Below the pieces are notes generated by a model. That model saw nothing but the letters and a program-made list of their open reading frames with translations. It ran no database searches and was not told where the DNA came from. Position numbers and translations under genes: made by a program. A stretch of DNA of 64,000 nt, taken from Glycomyces salinus (GTDB lineage Bacteria; Actinomycetota; Actinomycetes; Mycobacteriales; Micromonosporaceae). Location of the stretch: positions 40,191-104,190 of the forward strand of contig NZ_JAELXW010000018.1 in the NCBI RefSeq assembly GCF_016428645.1, in the 5' to 3' direction. Positions 1 through 9,647 of this stretch are shown here, in pieces; within the stretch, counting starts at the first letter, position 1; each line of letters opens with the position of its first letter.

Positions 1-1
1 C

Positions 2-1093
2 CCCTTCGCCTTCCACACCTACGCGCTGCTGCACTACCGCCTGAGCGGCGACGACCGCTACGTGGCGAACGCGGCCGCCTTCGCCCGAAAGTTCCGCTCC
101 TGGTTCGGCGCCGACGGCGCGGGCGTCCCCTACGGCCGCAGCATGGGCTACCGCTTCGCGCAGGGATCGCTGTGGGGCGCGCTGGCCGCCGCCGACGTCG
201 AGGCCGTGCCGTGGGCCGAGGCGGCCGGGTTCTCCCGCCGCCACCTCGACTGGTGGTGGGACCGGCCGATCCTGGACGGCGAGGGCCGCCTGACCGTCGG
301 CTACGGGTACACCGGCGACTCGCTGGTCGAGCAGTACCTGACGGCCGGATCGCCGTGGTGGGCCACCAAGATCTTCACCGGGCTCCTGGCCGGGCCCGAC
401 CACCCGTTCTGGGGCGAGGAGACCGCGCCCGCCCCCGGGCCGGGCGTCGAGCCGCACTCTGCCGCGCGGGCGGTCCACGTGCGCGACCGCGGCGGGAACG
501 TCACCCGGCTCAACGGGCAGGCCGTGCACGTCAAGGGCATGCGCGGCGCGCAGGACACCTACGCCAAGCTCGCCTACTCGACCCTGGCGGGCTTCTCGCG
601 CTCGATCGCCGGGGTCGACCTGGAGTGCGCGGTGCCGGACGGGGCGCTGCTGCTGTCCGAGGACGGCCACCACTGGCGGGGCCGGGAGGACTCCGAGGAG
701 GGCGTGGTCGACGACAAGGGCGTCATCACCATCGCCTGGCAGCCCTGGGAGGACGTCTCGGTCACCACCTCCCTGGAGGCGGCCGTGGACGGCTGGCACG
801 CCCGCGTGCACATCATCGAGACCGAGCGCGTCCTCTACACCGGGGAGGGGGGCTGGTGCGTTCCCCGCGACGGCCATGTCGCGGACGTGTCCGAGGGCCG
901 CGCGGTCGCGACCGCGCGCGGCCTGCGCAGCGAGATCATCGACGGCGCGGCGGGCCGCGAGGCCGAGGTGATCCACCCCTCGGAGGGCACGCACCTGTAC
1001 TGGCCGCGTACGGTCCTGCCGGTGCTGCGGGGCATCCTGGAACCGGGCCGACACGCCTTGAAATCTCTGATATATATCGGAAACGAGGTATAG
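2..1093 (+). CDS. DUF2264 family protein, 3' part (5' end outside the window)
   Basis: The frame is open from the first bases of the window, so the start lies upstream. The protein carries the DUF2264 signature: a GRS-x-x-YRFAQG segment, an RHL-x-WW segment, GYGY, a GSPWWA motif and HPFWGEE, followed by the beta-rich C-terminal half ending near LEPGRH. DUF2264 proteins are uncharacterised and are often found with enzymes of plant cell-wall or glycosaminoglycan breakdown; the fold is probably an alpha/alpha toroid, which is inference. About 363 codons are present, nearly a full-length family member. No signal peptide can be judged because the N-terminus is missing. The locus 20 kb downstream for arabinose- and rhamnose-containing sugars makes a role in pectin fragments thinkable but unproven. 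Confidence 0.85.
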   Translation, partial: PFAFHTYALLHYRLSGDDRYVANAAAFARKFRSWFGADGAGVPYGRSMGYRFAQGSLWGALAAADVEAVPWAEAAGFSRRHLDWWWDRPILDGEGRLTVGYGYTGDSLVEQYLTAGSPWWATKIFTGLLAGPDHPFWGEETAPAPGPGVEPHSAARAVHVRDRGGNVTRLNGQAVHVKGMRGAQDTYAKLAYSTLAGFSRSIAGVDLECAVPDGALLLSEDGHHWRGREDSEEGVVDDKGVITIAWQPWEDVSVTTSLEAAVDGWHARVHIIETERVLYTGEGGWCVPRDGHVADVSEGRAVATARGLRSEIIDGAAGREAEVIHPSEGTHLYWPRTVLPVLRGILEPGRHALKSLIYIGNEV

Positions 1094-1205
1094 GGACTCT
1101 GCCGGTGATGAGGGATCCGTCACATCCTCGGCCCTGAAAGTCACAGCGGCTACGCCACAGACCTCTCGGTTCGGTGACCACGCACGAGCCGCGGCTTCGT
1201 CGCCC

Positions 1206-1225
1206 GGCTCGCGAGCTTCGCCAAG
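1206..1225. repeat. 20-bp exact dispersed repeat, copy 1
   Basis: GGCTCGCGAGCTTCGCCAAG contains the perfect palindrome GCTCGCGAGC. The identical 20-mer recurs at 56356-56375. Here it sits just before the ribosome binding site of the ECF41 sigma factor gene. Function unknown. Confidence 0.7.
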
Positions 1226-1236
1226 CGGGAGGACCC

Positions 1237-2121
1237 ATGACCACCGACGCGGCGGCGACCGAGACGTTCACCGAGCACCGCGAACTGCTGTTCGCGATCG
1301 TCTACAGCATGCTCGGCACGGTCGCCGACACCGAAGACGTCCTGCAGGAGACCTGGCTGTCCTGGGAGCGGCGCTTCCCGGCCGGGGCGATCGACCATCC
1401 ACGCGCCTACCTGGTGCGCGTGGCGGTCAACGCCGCAATGGCCCGGGACCGCGCCATCAAGCGGCGCCGCGAGACCTACATCGGTCCCTGGCTGCCCGAA
1501 CCGCTGCCCGGGGCCGAGGAGCCGGACGCGGCCGACCACCTGATGCGGTCCGAGTCGGTCTCGATGGCGCTCATGGTCGTCCTCGAATCGCTCAGCCCCG
1601 CCGAGCGGGCCGTGTTCGTGCTCCGTGAGGTCTTCGGCTACGGGCACACCGAGATCGCCGAGATGACCGGCAAGAGCTCGGTGGCCGTCCGCCAGCTGGC
1701 GCACCGCGCCCGCTCGCACGTCCGGGCCCGCCGCCCGCGGTACCGGGTCGACCCGCGGGTGCACCGCGAGGTCACCGAGCGGTTCATGACCGCGGTGGCC
1801 GGCGGCGACATGGACGGCCTGTTCGACCTGCTCGCGCCGGATGTCACGCTCATCTGCGACGGCGGCGGCCGCGCTCCGGCGGCCGGGCCCCGCCCGCTGC
1901 ACGGGGCCGAAAGGGTCGGCGGGCTGCTGCTGCGGCGCGGCTTCGGGCTCTCAGAGGAGGTGGAACTGGACTACCGGTCGGTCGGCGGGGCCCCGGCCGC
2001 GCTGATGTACCGCGACGGACGGATCGTGAGCGTCCTGGTCCTGGACCTCGACGCCGAAGGCGACCGCGTCACCGGCGTCTACGCCGTCACCAACCCCGAC
2101 AAGCTCACCCACCTGCGCTGA
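1237..2121 (+). CDS. sigJ: ECF41-group RNA polymerase sigma factor (SigJ type)
   Basis: A 294-residue extracytoplasmic-function sigma factor. Region sigma2 covers about residues 12-75 and sigma4 about 112-165. A SnoaL-like C-terminal extension (about 175-290) carries the ECF41 hallmarks: WLPEP at 85-89 between the two sigma regions, DGGGR at 208-212 and NPDKL at 286-290. In ECF41 factors this fused extension modulates activity in place of a separate anti-sigma factor. The ATG at 1237 was chosen over an in-frame upstream start because GGGAGGA lies 4 bases before it. ECF41 genes normally sit with a target oxidoreductase, epimerase or carboxymuconolactone-decarboxylase gene; the next two genes (NAD(P)-binding protein, DoxX-like protein) fit that pattern. 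I could not find the published ECF41 promoter pair (TGTCACA-N16-CGTC) in front of either gene. Confidence 0.93.
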   Translation: MTTDAAATETFTEHRELLFAIVYSMLGTVADTEDVLQETWLSWERRFPAGAIDHPRAYLVRVAVNAAMARDRAIKRRRETYIGPWLPEPLPGAEEPDAADHLMRSESVSMALMVVLESLSPAERAVFVLREVFGYGHTEIAEMTGKSSVAVRQLAHRARSHVRARRPRYRVDPRVHREVTERFMTAVAGGDMDGLFDLLAPDVTLICDGGGRAPAAGPRPLHGAERVGGLLLRRGFGLSEEVELDYRSVGGAPAALMYRDGRIVSVLVLDLDAEGDRVTGVYAVTNPDKLTHLR

Positions 2122-2181
2122 CCGCCCAGGCAGGCGCGCTTCGCGCAGACCTCTTCCGAACCTCATTCTGGAGCGAAGACC

Positions 2182-2847
2182 GTGAAACTCACCGTCATCG
2201 GCGCGACGGGCGGCATCGGCCGCGCCGTCGTCGCCCAGGCACTCGAAGCCGGACACGACATCACCGCCGTCGTGCGCGATCCGCGCAGGGTGGAGGCCGA
2301 CGTCCATGTGGTCCCGACCGACCTTTCCCGTCCCGATCCCGCCGTGCTCGCCTCGGCCATGGAGGGCGCCGCCGCGGTGCTGTCGGCGATCGGGCCACGC
2401 CGCAGGGGCGAATGGGGCATCGTCTCGCGCGGCACCGCCGCGATCGCCGAGGCGATGGCGGCGGCCGGCGCCCGCCGGGTCCTGATCGTGACCGGCGTCG
2501 GCATCTCCACTGTCCGCACGCCCGGTCGGCCGAACCCGGCCAAGCGCGAACCCGGAGCCGGATTCGTGATGCGCCGTTTCGCCACGCCGCTCGCCAGGGC
2601 GGTGATCGGCGAGCACATGGCCGATGTGGCCACGGCCGAGGAGATCCTGGCCGGCAGCGGTCTCGACTGGACCTCGGTGCGCGTGCCCTACCTGGTCGAC
2701 GCGCCGCTCACCGGCGTCTACAAGGTCGCCTACGGGGTCAGTCTGCCGCGCGCCTTCCGGCTCGGCCGCGCCGACGCCGCGCACTTCATGCTCGGCGCGG
2801 TCGACGAACCGCGAGCCTTCGCGCGGCCCGTCACCGTCGCCTACTGA
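2182..2847 (+). CDS. NAD(P)-binding protein, atypical SDR/NmrA-like epimerase family
   Basis: A 221-residue Rossmann-fold protein. The N-terminus gives the dinucleotide-binding glycine motif GATGGIG (residues 7-13) after a first beta strand, followed by an AVVRDPRR segment typical of atypical SDR proteins of the NmrA/YwnB type. A YxxxK catalytic pair is not evident, so it may be a redox sensor or reductase rather than a classical dehydrogenase. It starts 60 bases after the ECF41 sigma gene and lies 17 bases upstream of the DoxX-like gene, so it is probably co-transcribed and the best candidate for the sigma factor's target. Substrate unknown. Confidence 0.85.
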   Translation: MKLTVIGATGGIGRAVVAQALEAGHDITAVVRDPRRVEADVHVVPTDLSRPDPAVLASAMEGAAAVLSAIGPRRRGEWGIVSRGTAAIAEAMAAAGARRVLIVTGVGISTVRTPGRPNPAKREPGAGFVMRRFATPLARAVIGEHMADVATAEEILAGSGLDWTSVRVPYLVDAPLTGVYKVAYGVSLPRAFRLGRADAAHFMLGAVDEPRAFARPVTVAY

Positions 2848-2864
2848 TACCGCAGGGAGATCCG

Positions 2865-3218
2865 ATGTCCACGTTCTACATCGTGCTCGCCGCAACCGCG
2901 GCGGGTGCCCACCTCTTCTCCGGCGTCGCCTCGATGATGCGGCTGAAGATCATCTATCCGCTGCTGGAGCGCGTTGGCGTGCCCGGTTCGTGGCTGGTCT
3001 TCCCGATCGGGGTCGCCAAGACCGCCGGCGGCCTCGGCCTCTTGGCCGGTCTGCTCGGCCCGCACTGGATCGGCGTGGCCGCGGCCGGGGGCCTGGTCCT
3101 GTTCTGGACCTGCGCGATCTTCGCGCACCTGCGGGCGGACTTCTGGCCCAAGCAGACGCCGTTGATCTTCGTCTTCACGGCCCTAGCGGCCGGGACGCTG
3201 GCGGTCGGCCTGGTCTGA
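2865..3218 (+). CDS. DoxX-like integral membrane protein
   Basis: A 117-residue protein with four hydrophobic helices covering nearly the whole length, like DoxX/DoxD and YkgB-type small membrane proteins. An arginine/lysine pair follows the first helix (MMRLKIIYP), a usual feature of this group. The ATG at 2865 has AGGGAGA 5 bases upstream. DoxX-like proteins are often placed next to ECF41 sigma factors and oxidoreductases and are thought to help in redox or thiol stress, but the molecular activity is unproven. It is the last gene of a three-gene plus-strand set and faces the convergent TetR gene with a one-base gap. Confidence 0.8.
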   Translation: MSTFYIVLAATAAGAHLFSGVASMMRLKIIYPLLERVGVPGSWLVFPIGVAKTAGGLGLLAGLLGPHWIGVAAAGGLVLFWTCAIFAHLRADFWPKQTPLIFVFTALAAGTLAVGLV

Positions 3219-3219
3219 C

Positions 3220-3861
3220 TCACCGGTACCGGCGGCACTCGCCCGGGAGGGTCGAGGCCAGGGCGCCGCGGAGGATCACGACGGCCGCCTCACCGGCGGG
3301 GCGGCCGTCGACGGCCTGCCCGGCTCCCCGGTAGAGCTGGTCGGCCAGGCCCTCGACCAGCGCGAGGACGCCCATGGCCGCGGTCTCGGCGGCGGTGCCG
3401 GGCTCGGTCTCGCCGCATTCCTTGCCGTTCTCGATCGAACTGGCGATCAGGCCGCGGATGTTCGCGGCGGTCTCGCGGGCCACCTCGGCGACTTCGGGGC
3501 TGTCCATGGAGCGGGCGCGGAACGCGGCGGCCACGCGGTGCTCGCCGCGCCGCCGCGCGTCCAGCGGCCACAGCTGCTGGAGGCACTCCAGCAGGATCCC
3601 GGCGATGGTCCCGTGGGCGGCCTCGCCCTCGGCGACCAGCTTGTAGGCCCGTTCGAGCACGCCGTCCATGGTCCGCCGGTAGGTGAACAGCAGCAGCTCG
3701 TCCTTGGAGCCGAAGTAGTGCTGCACCAGGCCGACCGAGATGCCGGCCTCGCGGGCGACGGCGGCCATCGTGGCCGCGTCGAGTCCCGCGCCCGCGATGA
3801 GGTCGTAGGCGGCCTCGGCAATCTGCGTGCGACGCAGGTCATGGTCGGCGGTCCTCGGCAT
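3220..3861 (-). CDS. TetR/AcrR-family transcriptional regulator (BetI-like)
   Basis: A 213-residue regulator. The N-terminal helix-turn-helix spans about residues 10-55 and includes GISVGLVQHYFGSKDELL, typical of the BetI-like branch. The C-terminal ligand-binding domain is helical with no recognisable ligand motif. It is transcribed divergently from the serine hydrolase gene at 3936, and the 75-bp gap holds repeated TATGGTT half-sites (see 3880-3913). That arrangement suggests it represses its own gene and the hydrolase. Confidence 0.9.
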   Translation of the reverse strand: MPRTADHDLRRTQIAEAAYDLIAGAGLDAATMAAVAREAGISVGLVQHYFGSKDELLLFTYRRTMDGVLERAYKLVAEGEAAHGTIAGILLECLQQLWPLDARRRGEHRVAAAFRARSMDSPEVAEVARETAANIRGLIASSIENGKECGETEPGTAAETAAMGVLALVEGLADQLYRGAGQAVDGRPAGEAAVVILRGALASTLPGECRRYR

Positions 3862-3879
3862 CCGTTGATCATACCGCTG

Positions 3880-3913
3880 TATGGTTATGATGAAACCATA
3901 CGAGCATATGGTT
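3880..3913. promoter_or_regulatory. Probable TetR operator: three TATGGTT half-sites
   Basis: TATGGTT (3880-3886), its reverse complement AACCATA (3894-3900) and TATGGTT again (3907-3913) are separated by 7 and 6 bases. The outer pair with the middle one gives two overlapping inverted repeats. They lie in an unusually AT-rich stretch between the TetR gene and the divergent hydrolase gene, so the cognate protein is most likely the TetR product. Confidence 0.7.
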
Positions 3914-3935
3914 ATCGAGGACCATTGGAGACCCC

Positions 3936-5372
3936 GTGCAGAACACCCTGATCATCGCCGTCGCCGCCGCCCTCACCGGCGCACCCGCACCCCCGGCGCA
4001 GGTCGACACCGCCCATGCCGACATCGACTCCTTCATCGAACAGCGGCTCGACGACCTCCAAGTCCCCGGAGCGGCCTGGGCCGTCGTCTCCTCAGCGGGC
4101 ATCGAGCACCAGTCCGCGCGGGGCGAGGACGGCGACGGCGGTCCGGTCACCGCGACCACTCCGTTCCTGTGGGGATCGGTAGCCAAGCCCGTCACCGCCA
4201 CCGCCGTGATGACGCTCGTCGAGGACGGCGCGATCGACCTCGACGAGCCGGCCGCGACCTACCTGCCGGACTTCCATCTGGCCGACCGGGACCACTCGGA
4301 CCGGATCACCGTGCGGCACCTGCTGGAGCAGACCAGCGGCATCCCCGCCGACACCGGCATCACCGACCGGGCCGACCCCTACGGGGAGGCCGTGGCCGAC
4401 CTCGCCGATGCCGAGCCCGTCACCGAACCGGGCGCCGAGCACCTGTACGCCAGCGCCAACTACCTCGTCCTCGGTGCGATCGTCGAGGCCGTCACCGGCG
4501 AGACCTACGCCGACTACCTCCAGCGGGCCGTGCTCGACCCGCTCGGCATGGACGGCGCGATCACCACCACCGAGCGGTCCGAGCGAGTAGCCGAAGGCCA
4601 CTCCTACTTCTTCGGTCGACCGGTCGGCATGGGCCTGCGGTTCGACCCGACCGGTCCCAGCTACGGCTACCTCGGCGGCACCATCGAAGACCTCGCCGCC
4701 TTCGCCGCCGCCAACCTCAGCGGAGGCGGCGGCGTGCTCGAGCCCGAGACGGTCGAGCGGATGCACACCGGGACCGCGACGATGAGCGGCTCGACCAGCT
4801 ACGGCCTGGGCTGGAAGGACTCCGGCCTCAACGACGACCTCGGCACCAGGACCATCTGGCACTCGGGCGGCACTCCGGGGTTCTCCGCGGTCCTGGTGCT
4901 CCTGCCCGAACTGGACCGCGCCGTGGTCCTCCACCAGAACCTCTACCACTACTTCGCCGACACGCCCCTGATCTTCACCGCCCTCGACGCCGCCCGGCTC
5001 CTGGCCGGAGGCGATGTGAGCGACCGCGAAGTCGGCCCGCTCTATCCGACCCTGCTGGCCTCGCTGTCGGCGCTGCTCCTGGCGGCCATCGCGATCGGAG
5101 CCTGGAACGTCCGGCGCATCCGCCGCCCTTCGGCCTCCGCCCACCGCGGACGCACCATCGCCGCGACGGCCGCCTGGGGCGCCGGCGGACTCGCCGTCGC
5201 CTACGCCGCAGCGATCGGACTGCCGAGCGCGGCCGGGGGAGACCTGCATCTGCTGCGACTCATAGTGCCCGACCTGGCGGCTCTGCTCACCGCACTGGCC
5301 GCCGCCACGATCGCAGCGGCCGCGCTCAGAGTCTGGGCGGGCACGCTGCGCCTGCGTCGCACCGGCGACTGA
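3936..5372 (+). CDS. Membrane-anchored serine hydrolase, beta-lactamase class C family
   Basis: A 478-residue protein with the class C beta-lactamase/DD-peptidase fold. Active-site motifs are visible in order: SVAK (SxxK nucleophile and general base, about residue 84), YASAN (YxN, about 170) and HSGG (KTG equivalent, about 309). The N-terminus is hydrophobic and followed by a proline-rich stretch, so export is likely although the basic n-region is missing. After residue 365 come three hydrophobic segments, so the catalytic domain should be tethered outside the membrane. The GTG start has TTGGAG 5 bases upstream. The substrate (peptide, ester or cell-wall stem) is not predictable. The adjacent TetR and shared operator suggest inducible expression. 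Confidence 0.88.
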   Translation: MQNTLIIAVAAALTGAPAPPAQVDTAHADIDSFIEQRLDDLQVPGAAWAVVSSAGIEHQSARGEDGDGGPVTATTPFLWGSVAKPVTATAVMTLVEDGAIDLDEPAATYLPDFHLADRDHSDRITVRHLLEQTSGIPADTGITDRADPYGEAVADLADAEPVTEPGAEHLYASANYLVLGAIVEAVTGETYADYLQRAVLDPLGMDGAITTTERSERVAEGHSYFFGRPVGMGLRFDPTGPSYGYLGGTIEDLAAFAAANLSGGGGVLEPETVERMHTGTATMSGSTSYGLGWKDSGLNDDLGTRTIWHSGGTPGFSAVLVLLPELDRAVVLHQNLYHYFADTPLIFTALDAARLLAGGDVSDREVGPLYPTLLASLSALLLAAIAIGAWNVRRIRRPSASAHRGRTIAATAAWGAGGLAVAYAAAIGLPSAAGGDLHLLRLIVPDLAALLTALAAATIAAAALRVWAGTLRLRRTGD

Positions 5373-5387
5373 CCCCGGTATTCATCA

Positions 5388-5420
5388 CCCGCACCGCCAT
5401 CCGGTTGTGCGGGCTTTTTT
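5388..5420 (+). terminator. Rho-independent terminator after the serine hydrolase gene
   Basis: CCCGCAC (5388-5394) pairs with GTGCGGG (5407-5413), followed by C and six T (5415-5420). It is the only canonical hairpin-plus-T-run terminator I found in the window. Confidence 0.85.
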
Positions 5421-5444
5421 ACTGCCCAGAAATCACAGTTCACC

Positions 5445-5463
5445 TGCCTGTACTTGACAGGCA
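5445..5463. promoter_or_regulatory. Perfect 7-5-7 palindrome upstream of urtA
   Basis: TGCCTGT-ACTTG-ACAGGCA is a perfect inverted repeat about 150 bp before urtA, with a TTGACA -35-like hexamer embedded at 5454-5459. It is a plausible binding site for a dimeric regulator of the urea importer. Candidates are the GntR-family protein encoded after urtE or a global nitrogen regulator; the sequence does not match a full GlnR box. Confidence 0.5.
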
Positions 5464-5613
5464 TGGCGGTGAAACATCGCGAACCTAACTTGTCCTGAAA
5501 GCGGATACGCCGTTGTATACGCACCCGTACACCGCCGCTGCCTGCGGCGGCGCCCGTGCAGACCCCGCGCCCCCAGCGGCCGGGACACTCCTCTGCGAAA
5601 GGTCGATAACCGC

Positions 5614-6891
5614 ATGCCACACCGCTTCAGCCCCTTCAAGGGCCGCCCCGCCCGCGCACTGGCGGCCTCGGCGGCCGCCCTGCTCGCCGCCACCGTCGCG
5701 GCCGCCTGCGGTTCCCGCGCCGGCGACGAGTCGGCCGCCGCCGCCGAATCCTGCCTGGACACCTCGGGCGACACGGTCGCCGTCGGCGCCCTGAACTCCC
5801 TGTCCGGCACCATGGCCATCTCCGAGACGACCGTCCGCGATGCCATCTACCTCGCCGTCGACGAGATCAACGCCGACGGAGGCGTTCTGGACAAGCAGAT
5901 CGAGATCGTCGCCGAGGACGGGGCCTCGGAGCCGACCGTCTTCGCCGAGAAGGCCGAGAAGCTCATCCGCGAGGACTGCGTCGCCGCCGTCTTCGGCGGC
6001 TGGACCTCGGCCTCCCGCAAGGCGATGCTGCCGGTCTTCGAGGACAACGACTCCCTGCTGTACTACCCGGTCCAGTACGAGGGCCTGGAGGCCAGCGAGA
6101 ACATCTTCTACACCGGCGCGACCACCAACCAGCAGATCATCCCCGCCCTGGACTACCTGGCCGAGACCGGCGTCGAGTCCCTCTACCTGGTCGGCTCCGA
6201 CTACGTCTTCCCGCGCACCGCCAACGCCATCATCAACGCCTACGCCGAGGCGAACGGGATCGAGATCCTCGGCGAGGACTACGTGCCGCTGGGCTCGACC
6301 GAATTCTCCACGATCGTCCAGCAGGTCGACGCCGCCGACGCCGACGCGGTGTTCAACACCCTCAACGGCGACTCCAACGTGGCCTTCTTCCGCGAGTACT
6401 CCAATGTGGGCCTGACGGCCGACCAGATGCCGGTCATGAGCGTCTCCATCGCGGAGGAGGAGGTCGGCGGCATCGGCGTCGAGAACATCGAGGGCCAGCT
6501 GGCCGCCTGGAACTACTACCAGACCGTCGAATCCGACGCCAACAGCGCCTTCGTCGAGGCGTTCAAGGCCGAGTACGGCGCCGACCGGGTCACCTCCGAC
6601 CCGATGGAGGCCGCCTACAACTCCGTCCACCTGTGGGCCGCGACCGTCGAGGCCGCCGAATCCTTCGCCGTCGAGGACGTCCAGGCCGCGGCCGGAGGCG
6701 TCTCCTTCGAGGGACCCGAAGGGACGGTCGTGATCGACGGAGAGAACAACCACGTCTCCAAGACCGCCCGCATCGGCGAGATCGCCGACGACGGCCTGCT
6801 CTACACCGTCTGGGAATCGGAGGGCCCGATCGAGCCCGACCCGTTCCTGGAGGGCTACGACTGGGCCGCCGACCTGACCGTCACCGAATAG
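5614..6891 (+). CDS. urtA: Urea ABC transporter, substrate-binding lipoprotein
   Basis: A 425-residue periplasmic-binding protein of the UrtA/FmdD branch of the branched-chain amino acid (HAAT) family. A basic n-region and hydrophobic stretch end in AAAC at residue 32, a lipobox, so the mature protein should be lipid-anchored outside the cell. UrtA-type conserved segments are present: [24 protein letters not shown] and TGATTNQQ. It binds urea (possibly short amides) and delivers it to UrtBC. First gene of urtABCDE, 28 bp ahead of urtB. Downstream urea carboxylase and allophanate hydrolase genes make urea the likely substrate. Confidence 0.95.
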   Translation: MPHRFSPFKGRPARALAASAAALLAATVAAACGSRAGDESAAAAESCLDTSGDTVAVGALNSLSGTMAISETTVRDAIYLAVDEINADGGVLDKQIEIVAEDGASEPTVFAEKAEKLIREDCVAAVFGGWTSASRKAMLPVFEDNDSLLYYPVQYEGLEASENIFYTGATTNQQIIPALDYLAETGVESLYLVGSDYVFPRTANAIINAYAEANGIEILGEDYVPLGSTEFSTIVQQVDAADADAVFNTLNGDSNVAFFREYSNVGLTADQMPVMSVSIAEEEVGGIGVENIEGQLAAWNYYQTVESDANSAFVEAFKAEYGADRVTSDPMEAAYNSVHLWAATVEAAESFAVEDVQAAAGGVSFEGPEGTVVIDGENNHVSKTARIGEIADDGLLYTVWESEGPIEPDPFLEGYDWAADLTVTE

Positions 6892-6919
6892 CGACGCAGG
6901 CGATCGGGAAGGAGACCGC

Positions 6920-7804
6920 ATGGACGTCATCGTCGGACCCCTGTTCACCGGATTGAGCACCGGCTCGATCCTGCTGCTGGCCGCCCTCGGACTGTCGCTG
7001 ACCTTCGGTCAGATGGGCGTGATCAACATGGCGCACGGCGAGTTCATCATGGCCGGCACCTACACCGCCTACCTCACCCAGCAGCTGGTCGGCGACGCCG
7101 GCGTCTCCCTCCTGATCGCCCTGCCGTTCGGCTTCGCCGTCGGCGGGGCGATGGGCCTGATCCTGGAGGCCCTGCTCATCCGGCACCTGTACCACCGGCC
7201 GCTGGACACGCTCCTGGCCACCTTCGGCGTCGGCCTGATCCTCCAGCAGGTCGCCCGCGACATCTTCGGGGCCCCGGCGGTCAACGTCACCGTCCCCGAG
7301 GCGCTGCGCGGCGGCGTCGACATCCTCGGCACGACCGTCCCCAAGACCCGTCTGTTCATCATGGCCCTGGCCGTGGTCGCCGTCGTCGCGGTCACCCTGG
7401 TGCTGCGCTTCACCCCGGCCGGGCGGCGCATCCGAGCCGTGGTCGGCAACCGCGACTTGGCCGAGACGGCCGGGATCTCCTCGCGCCGGGTCGACGCCGG
7501 GACCTTCTTCATCGGCTCGGGACTGGCCGGCGTCGCCGGGGTCGCCTTGACCCTCATCGGCTCGACCAGCCCGACCACCGGGCAGTCGTACCTGGTCGAC
7601 GCGTTCCTGGTCGTCGTCGCCGGGGGACTGGGCCGCATCAAGGGCGCCGTGGTCGCCGCGGTCGCCCTCGGCGCGCTCCAGGCGGTCTTCGAGACCTACT
7701 CGACCGCCTCCCTGGCCAAGGTCGGCGTCTTCGTCGTCATCGTCGTCTTCCTGCAACTGCGCCCGCAGGGCCTGTTCACGCTGCGGACAAGGAGCCTGGC
7801 ATGA
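6920..7804 (+). CDS. urtB: Urea ABC transporter permease UrtB
   Basis: A 294-residue LivH-type permease with about eight membrane helices and the family's MGVINMAHGEFIMAGTY region near the N-terminus. Its length fits UrtB proteins that lack a long extracytoplasmic N-terminal domain. An AAGGAGA ribosome site precedes the ATG. The stop overlaps the urtC start by 4 bases, indicating translational coupling. With UrtC it forms the membrane channel for urea. Confidence 0.95.
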   Translation: MDVIVGPLFTGLSTGSILLLAALGLSLTFGQMGVINMAHGEFIMAGTYTAYLTQQLVGDAGVSLLIALPFGFAVGGAMGLILEALLIRHLYHRPLDTLLATFGVGLILQQVARDIFGAPAVNVTVPEALRGGVDILGTTVPKTRLFIMALAVVAVVAVTLVLRFTPAGRRIRAVVGNRDLAETAGISSRRVDAGTFFIGSGLAGVAGVALTLIGSTSPTTGQSYLVDAFLVVVAGGLGRIKGAVVAAVALGALQAVFETYSTASLAKVGVFVVIVVFLQLRPQGLFTLRTRSLA

Positions 7805-8882
7805 GCAAATTCCTCCAATCCAGACTGGGAACCTGGAGCGGTTTCGCCGCCGCCGCGCTGGTCCTGTTCGGTCTGGCCCCGCTGGTCCTGTCCGGTTTCC
7901 GGCTCGGCCTGTTCGCGCAGTTCATCTGCTACGCGATCGTCGCGGTCGGCATCGGCCTGGCCTGGGGCAGGGGCGGGATGCTCACCCTCGGCCAGGGCGT
8001 GTTCTTCGGCATGGGCGCCTACCTGATGGCCATGCACCTGAAGATGGCCGACGCCGAGTTCCGAGGCGGCCCCGGCTCGGTCCCCGACTTCATGGAACTG
8101 GCCGGCATCCGCGAACTTCCCGCCTACTGGGCCCCCTTCGCGTCCCCGGTATTCACCGTCGCCGCGATCCTGATCCTGCCGACCGCCGTGGCCGTCCTGC
8201 TCGGCCTGGCCGTGTTCAAACGCCGAGTGAAAGGCGCTTACTTCGCGATCCTCTCCCAGGCCCTCGCCGGAGCCTTCGCGATCCTCCTGATCGGGCAGCA
8301 GTCGCTGGGCGGGTTCAACGGCCTCAGCTACTTCCGCTACTTCTTCGGGTTCACCATCAACGACCCGGTCAACCAGCGGATGCTCTACTTCATCACCGCC
8401 GCGGCCCTGCTCGGCGTGGTCGCGGTGGCCCTGCAACTGCGGCGCTCCCGCTACGGCGAGCTGCTGGTGGCCGTCCGCGACGCCGAGGAACGCGTCCGCT
8501 TCCTCGGCTACGACGCGGCCAACGTCAAGGTCGTCGCCTACGCGGTGGCCGCCCTGTTCGCCTCGATCGCCGGGGCACTGTTCGTGCCGGTGGTCGGCAT
8601 CATCTCCCCGGCGAGCGTCGGCATCGTCCCCTCCATCATGTTCATCCTCGGCGTCGCCATCGGCGGCCGGGCCACCCTGGTCGGCCCCGTCGTCGGCGCC
8701 CTGGCCGTCGCCTGGGCCCAGACCGCCCTGTCCGAGCAGTTCCCCTCGGCGTGGACCTACGCCCAAGGGCTCCTGTTCGTCCTCGTCATCGCGCTCCTGC
8801 CGGGCGGGATCGCGTCGATCCCGGCCCTGGCCAAACGACTGAAGAAGACCCGGACCGCCAGCACCCCAGCGGAGGCAACGGC

Positions 8883-8886
<4 letters not shown>
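7801..8886 (+). CDS. urtC: Urea ABC transporter permease UrtC
   Basis: A 361-residue LivM-type permease. It has the UrtC-specific LAWGRGGMLTLGQGVFFGMGAY region (about residues 57-78) and an AKRLKK basic tail. Around ten hydrophobic helices are visible, with the EAA-like loop around RDAEERVRFLGYD. It overlaps urtB by 4 bases and urtD by 4 bases, so the membrane and ATPase subunits are translationally coupled. Confidence 0.95.

Positions 8887-9630
<744 letters not shown>

Positions 9631-9647
<17 letters not shown>

Noticed and set aside
1094..1236. ECF41 autoregulatory promoter before the sigma factor
   Set aside because: AGTCACA at 1139 and CGTCACA at 1118 resemble the -35 element, but no CGTC lies 16 nt downstream of either.
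4092..5249. 385-codon minus-strand open frame opposite the serine hydrolase
   Set aside because: Shadow frame; the plus-strand serine hydrolase has all active-site motifs.
5464..5510. GlnR box before urtA
   Set aside because: GAAAC and CTAAC-like fragments occur, but spacing to the second half-sites is off by one or two bases from the gTnAC-n6-GaAAc pattern.
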